Source of the DNA: Anodontia alba
Lineage: Eukaryota > Mollusca > Bivalvia > Lucinida > Lucinidae
Assembly (NCBI GenBank): GCA_964016985.1
Contig: OZ024830.1
Location: 80,688,386-80,752,385 of the forward strand
Direction: 5' to 3'
DNA: 64,000 bases
The notes under the pieces are model-generated. The model searched no databases, was not told where the DNA came from, and saw only the letters and a program-made list of their open reading frames with translations. Below, piece after piece: positions 46,568 to 58,500 of the stretch; positions within the stretch are counted from its first letter, which is position 1, and the number at the start of each line of letters is the position of its first letter. Made by a program: the position numbers and the translations under genes.

Positions 46568-49500
46568 ACCAGGATAAGACTCTTAAAAGTTAATCAACAT
46601 TCAATACTTTTGTTCATTGCTTAAGATTGCTCTGGGGCCACCAGACAAAACCAAGAAGTATCCTATGGTCGCTGGTCGGAAAAACTATGTGGAGAATCTA
46701 AAGAACATGTTTCCTGACGATCACGAAGCTATAGATAAATTCATGAACATTTTGGATGTAAGTCATTGAAATGCGTGGATTGAGAACATGCAAAAATGTG
46801 CATTTGGGTATATGCGGGCAGCGAATGCCCAGATCGGACTGCGCATCCGTAAAATTTATTGCACATTAATATTTGTAAAGGAAACTCAGAAACTGAAAGG
46901 ACAAATGGTTTCTGATAATATATTGTCTATTAAATGTTTACATTATAAATCAAACGCCAAGCGGAAAACCTCTTTCCAACATGATGTCGAAAGCATATTA
47001 GTCACTAAACCATTTTTGCAAGAATAAGACGGTAGTATCAAATCTTAGATAATAACCAATATAAAAAATACGCATTATAGATCAAATATAACCTTGTCCG
47101 GTTACCTGAGCCTTCTGTCTCTCGGCTGCATTACGCCAAATAGAAAGTTGAAACCAAAACTTACAGGTCACCGGACAAGGTTATATTAATGCTTATATAT
47201 TAGAAGTAATAAATAAATAAATGGTGAAAAGTTTATGAAGTAGACTATTGTATCAGAGGAAGGGTTAAGGCGGGTGTATTTGGTGATAATTATGAAATAT
47301 CTTTCTCCAGTTCTCCATAAAACAATATATTGTGGTACTCATTAGATGCGCCTCGGCGAGGCGCATCTAATGAGTACCCACAACATATGTGTTATGGAGG
47401 AATAACAAACATTATCCGAAAATTATCAACAAATACTTCTCCTTAACAATTCCTCTGTATATGTATACAAATAAGCGAAGAGTTAATATCGTTTATTATA
47501 AGGTCATACTATGACTATATTAATAACCAATCACCCCGTTTTGGAATGATTATTACGCACGATTGTACCCCGCCTCCTCCTGCCCCAGTAATATTGAGTG
47601 AAGACATGGTTATTCAGAAGTATACGTGGAGAAAAAAAAAACAAAACAGCACAATTACGATGAAAACGATATGGTGCTTTACGCCTTTCAACATTACTTA
47701 AATCAAAATATTCTATGCAATGGTGCACCATACAGCCCTGAGCTGAATTCCGCCTTCAGTGGGATTCGATCCTGAGACCTCGTAATTGCGGTCGGGAGCG
47801 CTAACCCCTCGGCCAGACGGACGCTTCTTGTGAACATAATAATACTCTAACTTTTTTTCTCAGGAGACACGAGGTGCTAGTTATGGTCTCATCCTTACGA
47901 AGGTCTTCCCGAGATGGGTATCCAAGTTACTTTTTAAGACTCGCCTGATATATAAGATGTTTCCATCCCTTCACAAGTACGTAGGGAAGACATTAGGAGA
48001 AGCTCTGGACAGTATTACGGAAAATGCCGAACTGAAAGCTGTGCTGGCGTATGCCTTCGGTGATCTAGGTAAATTGCAATCCAAAATCAGCATTACGTAA
48101 AGTGCCGAGTTGAAAGTGACCCTGGCGAATGCCTTAGAAGATTAAGCTTAATTACATACCAGAAAATACGTTTAAAAATGCCAAACTGAAAGCCCTGCAG
48201 GTTTATTCTTTGAGAGATCTAGGTAAAATTCTTCAATTCAAAAACAGCATTAGGATATATGACAAACTGAAAGCCATGCTGACTTATTCTTTGAGAGATC
48301 TTAGGAAAATGTCAGACTGTAAGCAATGTTGGCTTATTCTTTGAGAGATCTAGGTAAAATACAATTCAACATTACGAAAACATGCCTATTCAAATATATT
48401 GAAAATTTTACCACCAAAAAATTAAAATTTTCAGATATTTTTTTTTTTATTTTCATATTTCTGCTCAAAACATAGATTGTGGGTACTCGTTAGAACCGCC
48501 TCACCAAGGCAGTTGTAACGAGTACCCACAATCTATGTTTTGAGCAGAAATAAGAAAAAATAATGTATACCCTGTAAACCCCAGTTTTACTATATAAAAG
48601 TGGGGTTTAAGGGGGTCAAAAATATATAGGCATGTTTTCGTGATGAAAACGGCATTAGGAACACGCCGACGTAAAAGGTGTGCTGGTTTATGCCTTCGAA
48701 GGTCTGTTCTTTTGGCAATTACAAACAAATAAGAGAGATACCCAGGAAATGCCACAATCACAAAGTCACGAAACAGCATTATGAAAAATGCGGAACTGAA
48801 AGCCATGCTGTCTTATGACTTCGGAGATCAACAGCATTACGAAAACAAACACGCCTATTCAAATATATTGAAAATTTTACAATCAAAAGGGAAAATTTTC
48901 AGATGAAAAAAAAATCTGATGTTTTCCATATTTCGGCTCAAAACATAGAATGTGGGGACTCGTTAGAACCTCCTCGGCGAGGCGGTTGTAGCGAGTACCC
49001 ACAATCTATGTTTTTGAGCAGAAATAGGAAAAATAGTGTATACCCATGTAAACCCCAATTTTTACTGTATAAAAATGGGGTTTAGAGGGAGAGGGGGTCA
49101 AAATTATATATATTTTCGTGATGGCGGCAAAAATAGCAATAAGAAAAACAAGGTACTGAACGCCATGCTGTCATGTCTTCGGAGATCTAGGTGAATTTTA
49201 AACCAAAACAACCCTGATAAATTCTTATAACATGCGGCAGACGACATTTTTATTTTATTCGTATTTTTTTCAGAGTAAAGATATACAGTAAAAAACGAAC
49301 ACACTCATTTGAAAGTATTTGTCTTGATTTTTAAAGGGAGACGACGGCAACATAATACATGTACGAATAGTGTATTTACTCAAAATATTTGACTGGCGTC
49401 TTCTCCATTTAACCCTTAAAACGCCAAGAAAATCTGCATCTGAAAATGTCATCTGTTTATGTCGTCTGCTGAATATTCTTGCAAACATTTCAAACCTGTT

Positions 49501-52500
49501 TTTGCATACAGAAGCAGTCTGATCTGGGTCCACACTGTTTGCAGAAATGACTTTTAAAATTACAAGCAGATGAGAAAGCAGACGACAATTGTTGTGATTG
49601 GCAGTTTAAGGGTTAAAAACGAAGGTAAATACTTTTATCTGAGTTTGCTAGTTCTTTGAGGTATATAGTATAACCTTTATCTGAGTTTGCTAGTTCTTTG
49701 AGGTATATAGTATAACCTTTATCTGAGTTTGCTAGTTCTTTGATGTATATAGTATTACCTTTATCTGAGTTTGCTAGTTCTTTGAGGTATATAGTATAAC
49801 CTGGTGATGTTCGTGCTTTATTTCAGGTCCTATCCCTGCTGAGTTCAGCCTTATGCTCTACTGCAGTTTGATGAATCACTATATACCTGGGGCGTTCTAT
49901 CCCCTTGGTGGCCCCAGCGAGATCCCATTCCATATAATTCCAATCATACAGAGTCATGGTGGACAGGTTCTTGTTGACGCATGCGTGACAGAGATTCTTA
50001 CTACTGAGCGCGGTAGAGTATCTGGTAAGATTCTTCTTTTTACCATTTACTATTTTTAAAGTGAAAACATCATAGGGTGGAATTGATGCACTTTCAGGGA
50101 TGGGGTGGGGGTGGGGGTGGCGATGGGGTGAGAGTGCAACTACATAGCAACGGAGATGTCCAGGAAGAGCCACTGGGACAGGATATAGCGTACCACGGAC
50201 TCGAAGAGGAAGTGTAAGCAAACTACGACAATACACACATTACAAACCAACAATCAAAGCACTGACAGCACTGAAGGGTCGATTGTCTAGTTGAATACTA
50301 TTTTATTGCAAATAGTTACAAGCAATGGGGTTGGGCTACAAGTTCTCTCAACCTTAGTTACAGCCCTCCCCCTTAGGGTCGATTGTCTCTGAGTGTAGGC
50401 TGGGAAAATGGTCCTGAACGAGCACAAGACCTGTAATTAAAGCATACAGTGTAGACCCTGATCAGACGCCGCGTTCTGAGGCGTCTTATTTGTGTCTGCA
50501 TTGTTTGCCAATGCCCAAGTCCAGGTTTTACAAATAACCCTCTTTACATGGCATTCTGACGTCACAGCGACAAGAATAGCTCGGCTATAGATAACCGTTG
50601 CCTGCATTTCGTCTAACGCGTGGTTTGATTACATTGGTCAATAATAATCATGTGGAAACTACTTTAAGGAAATTCTGGCGTTTGTATACTATGACTCGAT
50701 TGCAAGCAATCGACCCAAAAAGGAAAGTAGCCGTCACAGTGGCTCGGTTTGTATAGCGCCCGCTTTGTGACTGCGGAAGTTATGGGTCCAATCCCCGGCC
50801 GAGTCGTTCCAAAGACTTAAATATGGTAGGTGCTCTTTTATTTGGCGTTCAACAACATGGAAAAAGAACTAGGAGTCGTAACTGGTCATCCTGGTTCCAG
50901 TTAAATGTGACGCGATGGAATATCATATCATGTGTCTGGAGCGTAATATTTCAGTGTCGCAGCACTCTAAATGTGAGCCTTTAGCTGCCTGCCACAACCA
51001 GACACCGTCACAATATGACTGAAATATTGTTGAAGGTGGCGTCAAACCCTAATTAATCAAATAAAAGTAACCAGCTCGGTCTTCAGGGCCCAGTTGTTCA
51101 AACCTTCACGAAGTTGTTAGCTAGCGTGACGTTGAAAATTCTATCCTGAAGTATGGCAAATACATTGATACTTTTTGCTGAAATACAAAATGTGAGTAGC
51201 TACTACTCACAATTTGCAGCAAAAATATCAATGTATTTGAAAATACCTTAAGTACAACAGTTAACGAGTTTGGCATTAAGGAGCTCGTTAAGCTAACGTT
51301 GCTTTAAACCAGTGGGCCTAGAACATTACATGAAACACACACACACACACAAAAAGAGTAACTTAGTTGAAGTTTCATACTTAATACAAATGAAATGTAA
51401 TTAGTGCCCTCCTTCATCGGATCTCTCGATAAAACTTGTTGGATGTCTCAGATAGGCTCATATCAATAACAATTCATATTTATACGGTATACCTTTGCGC
51501 ATCTTGTTTTCGAGATGTTAACTGACCATTACGTCACATGGGGAATGCTGACGGGTCAGTGTTGAACACGGAAATCCCATGCTACATCATGGTCAGTAAA
51601 CATGAATCGATTTATACTTGCAGGCGTCCGGGTGACAAAGAGCGGAAGGATCACTGACATTCCCGCTAAAATGGTTGTCTCTGATGCAGGTGTGGCAAAC
51701 ACTTTTAGACACCTTCTACCAACACAAGTGGCTAGTAAAACTGGTAAGCAATAGTAATGTTTATGTGATTGCCAGTCCGATATGACTGAATATAGGGATC
51801 AAACATGGTTTTTCATGCATTAACATTCGCCAGGTCCCGTGGGAGGTGTTGAAAACCGGGGCCGCGGCCGCGGTTTTCAACACCTCCGAAGGGACCTGGC
51901 GAATGTTAATGCATTGAAAAACCATGTTCGATCGCTATATTGCATAAAAACTGAAAACATTTGCTACATTTCGTGTTATTTCTTGCACCATTTTGTTTCG
52001 CCTTTTCACCGATGTCGCGCGAACACTATTTCCACGGACTATTCTCGTTCTGGGGCAGGGCAGTACACATTTCGTGACGGCAGCAATTCTGTGGCCCCGG
52101 TACAAGCATATTGAAAGTTGCGTAGCCGTGCATTAACAGCGCGTGAATTGCCTTATTAATGCACGGCTGTTAATAACGTGCGACGCTGCTTTTTATGCAA
52201 TAAATTTTGTTGAAAAAGGCATAATACCCAAGACCAACTACGTCGCTTATTAAGGTTGCAGGCAAAATCCGCACCAAGCTACATGCATAAAGATCGTAGA
52301 CAGACACATGTCATTTGCCTTTAATATTCGGACGTCTTCCCTTCCCTACTTTTTCTAAACTTTGAACATTTTTATTTTATTACGATGTCTAAAACATCAC
52401 AAACAAGTATAGACATTGATTGGACGCCGCGTTCTGCGTTTGGCGTATACTCAACAGGGTAGCAAACAGGAAGACTGAAAAGAAAAATCTCTCATGTAAA

Positions 52501-55500
52501 AATGGCTGAAAATGTACCAGTATCAACTACCCATAAGCAAACTGGAACTTCCAATTTGATTTATGTTTCTTTAAGCATTCAAACCAATTGTCCTGTGATA
52601 TGCATTAGTCACGGCTGGTAGTCGCGTAAGGCATAACCAAAAAGTTATGAAAAGAAAATCCTTACGGGAACATCAAGCCACGACTTACGGGAAATAAATA
52701 TGTCAACAATCAGGTAAGTCCTCTCGCTTTTTTAATTTTTTTTATCGCTTTTGCGGATAGAATTTCGAAAATCAGGCAGACACCGGCCATGACTTATGGG
52801 GAGTAAATACATGAACAAACAGGTATGGGGAGTAAATACATGAACAAACAGGTAGCTACTCTCGCTTTTTTGATTGTTTATCACTTTTGCGGACAGAATT
52901 TCAAAACTCGGGCAATACTATTCCCAGCTACTTCCATTTTGACGTCGAATAAAACAGGTACAAGCATAGAACGACGAGCATACGCGTTTTTGTGCGGTTT
53001 ATCTCCGATGAATTGGGGTCAACAATTTATGTTTTGACGACGATGGGTTTTAGTAACTCAAGGACGATCGATTTAGTCAGAGTGATAGACTTATGATGAT
53101 ACATTGTTTCAAATTAGCACGTTCGTACCAACTTCCACAGAAAGGTAGGCATAGCAATTATGACTTACGGGAACGGTTACCCCTTAAGAACCAATTACCT
53201 CTTGCGAGTCTTAAACCTAGAATGGAAAAATCATTTCAAGTCTGTTTAAGTCTTTCTTATTCTAATAAAATATGAAGTCTTCATTGAGTCTAGTCTGCGC
53301 TGTTGGTAGCCCGTGGACTGTGGAGTAGAGATATCCCCGCAAATCCGAGGGCTAATCTGGGTCTTCTAGCTTTCCATAGAGTCTAGTAACAGCGTGCCTA
53401 TTTGAAACTATGTATAATCTTAAGTTTATCACTCTGACCAACTTGATCGTCCTTGATTTACTAAAAACTCCAAACAAAAACGCATGTCATTTATCATCAA
53501 AACAAAAATTGCTGACCCCCATTCACCCTGGACAAATCGCACAAAACTTCGGCTGCTCGTCGTTCTATGCTCATATCTGTTTTATTTGGTGTGAAAATGG
53601 CATTGCCTGATTTTCGAATGCTATCCGCAAAATTAAGACAAATATAAAGAAAAGAGAAACTTTACCTGTTTGTTGAAATATTTACTTGGCGGAAGTCATG
53701 GCCAGATGTTCCCGTAGGATTTTATTTGCATAATTTTGGTTATGTTTTACGCGACTACAAGCCGTGCTATTGCAACAGTCAAGAATCATACATGACTAGA
53801 TTTTATAAAGGCTTTATATTTTATTAGATTAAGAACTAGAGCAAGTAACTTGCTGGTCATGTATACCCTCAACCAGTGCCAAAGTCTACGATGAAGTTTC
53901 AAAGTAAATAACCTTGACCTGTACTGAAAACAGCAACCAGATCATGTTAGCTTAACTCTAGCAAAGATAGTATATCAAGAAGAACAGTTGTAGATATAGT
54001 ATTATAGAAGCTAGAAGCTAAAGTTAAGGAAATCATGTCAAGTCCTAATTCTTGACCCCGAGCTTCACCAAGGCGTTCACATAACCATTTTAAATCATAT
54101 GCTATACAGACATCATGTACGAAAATGGTTTCAGTCATATCTCAGTTGTCGTCAGCAAGCTATAGTGTGCGATGTAGGTCTCACCGACTTTGTCAAGATC
54201 CGCTCCGGAGTTCCTCAAGGATCTATTCTCGGCCCAATCCTTTTTCTCTTGTTCATTAATGACCTACCACTGTTTCTCAAATACTGTAACTCAGACTTCT
54301 ATGCCGATGATGCAACTTTTCATACTAACGGCAAAGACAAACTTACTATTGAAAATAATTTACAATCGGACCTTAGTGAAGCGAAACAATGGAGTAAATG
54401 TAACAAAATGTATATTAATTATCAAAAAACATCATGTATGACACTAGGGACAAAACACCGATTAAATGGCTCCAATAAATTAGATATCAATGCGGATAAT
54501 ATAAAAATTAAACAAGTTTCTGACCAAAAGCTCCTTGGACTCCATATTGACGAAAATTTAAACTGGTGTTCTCATATAGACCACCTTTGTAAAACCGTCT
54601 CTTCAAAAATTTCTCTGTTACGACAACTGTCTGAATATGTCCCTGCTCACGTCCAGAGGTTATTTTACCAGGGTTATATCCTTCCTTTACTTGACTATGG
54701 TTCCGTTATTTGGGGCTCATCCTCTACGGCAAACATTGAGCGACTAACAAAACTACAGAAGCGAGCGGCGCGAATAATACTTAACGCCGAATTCGATACC
54801 CCGTCCTCTCGCATGTTTCAGGAACTTGACTTGCTCCCTATGGGGAGTCGAATCAAATACAATAAAGCAGTGCTTACCTATAAAGCATTAAACAATATGA
54901 CTCCTGAATACATTACTAAATTACTAACCCCAATGTCGCAGACTCACTCTTTAAACCTGAGATCCAGAGAAAATGGCACACTATACGTACCTCTGTCACG
55001 CACGACCGTATATAGCGGTGCGTTTTCATGCTCGGCCCCCAGGTTATGGAAAATGGCAGCATTTCTGTGTTCTTTATTACCTTTTATATATGTTGATGTA
55101 GGTATCGGTAGTTGATCCTGCACACTTTGGAGTCCCTTCAGCCGCAGACCGTTCCCCTGGGGAAATAGATGACTGGTTCATTCACCGTGCTCCATTTGTG
55201 TGTAGGATTGGTGGCATGTTATCCGTATTGCATCCTCGAACACAAGAGTTAGCGTAACCTAGCCTTGGTGTTCTATGATGAATGCTGTGATAGCCTTGTT
55301 CCCTGTTATGAACTATATATAGCTTGTCCGACTTTTAAACCATGCATTTTAAAATTGCCTGTGATACACTTTAATGTGCTCTTTGAGATATTTTAAAAGT
55401 CCGACAGCTGATACACATTCCATACTTATTCTACATTTACAGTTTACCCGGTCTTCGCTAAGACATTTTTAAATTTTAAGTTGGAATAGTTTATCAGCAG

Positions 55501-58500
55501 TCCCAATTCTAAATCTCTTAATGATTTAATATCTTAATTTTACTGTATATATTGTATATATGTGTAGGTATGATGACTGTTTACTTTTTTTTACTTATTA
55601 TTTGTACTTTTAGTTTCTGCAGAGGGCCACAAGGTAGACTAGCTAATATAGCTAATTGTGTTACCCTCTTTAAACATTGTATAAATAAATAAAAATAAAT
55701 AAATAAAATATGGAATGAATTTGTCTTATGGTTGCTGAGATTTGGAAAGAGTAAATTTTGACATACATATGCAAAAATGACCTTGTTCAAAAAATGTCTA
55801 CGGACGGAATAATTGACCCCTGGCTCCACCCAGGGACTGATCCAGAGGGACGGGGTTCACATTCCCATCTTAAATGATATGCTTTCCAGACATCTGGATT
55901 ATGAAAAGAATTTGTTTTATGGTTGCTAAGATATGAAAACAGAAAACATAGCAATGTGCGAATAAAAATTCCGAAAAAAGCTATGCCCCTAATTATTGAC
56001 CGCTGGCCCTACCCAGGTCCTAAGCCCGGGGTCTTAATATTGCAGATGGTAGGTAATCCTATATAAATATCATATAACAAATACATGTATGAAATGAATC
56101 GGATTTGTAGTTACCAAAACTATAATGATTTGAACAACATAAAACGTAAAACTTGGTCAAAATATGTCTACGGACGGAATACTGGACGGATAGACGGACG
56201 AACGTATGAACGAACATACGGACATAAACGAAACCTATATACACCGACATGCTTCGTATGCCGGGGTATAAAAACCTAGATAGACTTTTACCTTTACGAC
56301 TCGTAAATGGTAATTGGCCCATAATGGGTAGCCTTTCTCGCAAGTCATAATTATATTAAAACATTGCTATGTCTAGCTTTCCATAGAGTCTGGTAACAGC
56401 TTGATAATTTGTAACAGTATATTATCATAGGTTTATCACTGTCCGACCTGATCGTTTTAGATTTACTAAAAACTAAGCAAAATGCGTGTCAGTCAAATTC
56501 AAAACAGAAGTTGTTACCCCCCCCCCCCACACACACACACACACCACCACCACCACCACACCCCGCCCCATCCCGCGCCCCCTCCCGTCATCCAGGACAA
56601 ACGGCACCACAACTCGGATGCTCGTCATTCCATGATCATATATGTTTTATTTTTGTGTGAAAATGTAAGTAGCATTACCCCAATTTCGAAATTCTATCCG
56701 CAAAAGCGATAAACAATTCAACAAAAAAAAAAAGCGAGAGTAGTCACCTATTTGTTGATATATTTGTTCCCCGTATGCCATGGCCGGTCGTTCATGTTAG
56801 GATTTTCTTTGCGTAACTTTTGATGATGCTATACAAGACGACAACTGCCATCTCATCTTAGTGCAAAATTCCTTACTCTAACTGTCTTTAGCGGGATAGG
56901 GGCGGTTATCATCTTTCAAGGGAGGCAGCTCTGTCAAAATTTTTACCCCTCTTCTGAAAAGGAGTCTAAAGAAAATAATTCTTTTCTTTAAGGGTAAATC
57001 CCTTTTCTAAGGAGATTGATGTACAGAAAATCACACAGGAAATAGTAAGGTGTCTCCCTTGTCCAAAATGGCTGAGTAACAACCAAGTGAACCCATTCAC
57101 ATTAAAATGTTAAAACAACGTTCTATTTTATCAACATAGTATTCGGCTTTCCCAAATTCTGTATCTTCTCCACTCTGACAGCTAATGCCCAGGAAGCATT
57201 CTACATAAATCTATAGCTGGCCGTTATCGGCCCGTCAGGGTAACTGACGGACCAATAACGGCCCGCTGTAGATTTATAAAGAATGCTAGCTGGCTGCCTT
57301 GTGGTCGCAACTCCTCCTACCTTTGTAAAGGAAACCTTGCAGGTGTTTTGCCATGGTCTGACAATAAGCATTTGCTTTTGGTATATTCCTCAAATTATTT
57401 TTCTTCCTTGTTTTGGTTTTGAGCTTAGTAATTCTTCGAGCTCAAATAGTGGGTACCTTGTGGACGCACCTACTCATATACATGTAGTTGTGGACGGTTC
57501 CTTTTAGCTCGTCTGTATGAAAGTACAGGAAGCTATTGTTGTCATCCTTTATGACAAAGTTTTATTTTAAACCTTCAAATCTGAACAACCACTGGCCTTA
57601 ACCCTTCCATATTTGGAATATAAGCATAGCAGACCCTTCTATTCTATAACATCCTACCCAGGGTCAGAAACTGGGGTGGGGTTTAGGGGTAAAAAATTAG
57701 GTCACACTCACTTAACAGTTTTACGGGAAAGTGTTTTGATCATTCATAACTCAACAACCACTGGACAGAACCCTTCTACATTTGGAACATAATCATATCA
57801 TACCATAACCTTACATATTATATCGTAGCACAACCTTACACTCTGTAAAACCATACCCAAGTTTAACTATGGACCGGGTCTTAGGGGGCAAAAAGTAAGG
57901 TCACATGCACTTTAAAATTTACGACAATTTTTTTTTCTAACATTTATATCTCAGCAACCACTGGACAGAACCCTTTCTATATTTGGAACATAACCATTTC
58001 ATACCATAACCGTACATTCCGTAACACCGTACCTTAAAATCAGACCCTGGAGGGGTTCTTATGGGTCAAAAATGCGACTACACTCACTTGACAGTTTTAT
58101 GACAAAATATATCACAGCAATCACTGGACAGAACCCTTCCATATTTGGAATATAATTATATCATAGATTCCCTAACACAATACCTCAAAGTCAGACCCTG
58201 GAGCTGATCTTAGGGGTAAAAAATTAGGTCACACTTTAGTTATGTTTTACGCCAAGGTTTTTTAAACATTTCTATTTTAGCAACCACTGGACGGAACTCT
58301 TCTGTATTCGAACAATAATCAAATCATAATCTTAGATTATGTACACCATATTCCAGGGTCATCAAAAGGGTTCTGTCCTCTAAGCCATATCATAGCTAGA
58401 CAAGGCGCAACAGGCGAGCTTTGCTGTCCATCATAGCTAGAAAAGGCGCAACAGGCGAGATATGCTGTCCATTAAGTCATATCATAGCTAGACAAGGCGC

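Larger units (their letters stand above)
48089..49195 (+). pseudogene. tandem decayed copies of the 3' end of exon 5
   Basis: Fragments resembling agtattacggaaaatgccga, actgaaagctgtgctggcgt, atgccttcggtgatctaggt start near 48089, 48160, 48244, 48305, 48652, 48774 and 49130. Several keep the gatctaggta donor, but stops and frame changes appear (tgccttagaagattaag in the first). Two family A MITEs separate the later copies. Confidence 0.8.

Noticed and set aside
49823..50236. 137-codon minus-strand frame
   Set aside because: It is antisense to RETSAT exon 6, which has strong homology and splice sites on the plus strand.
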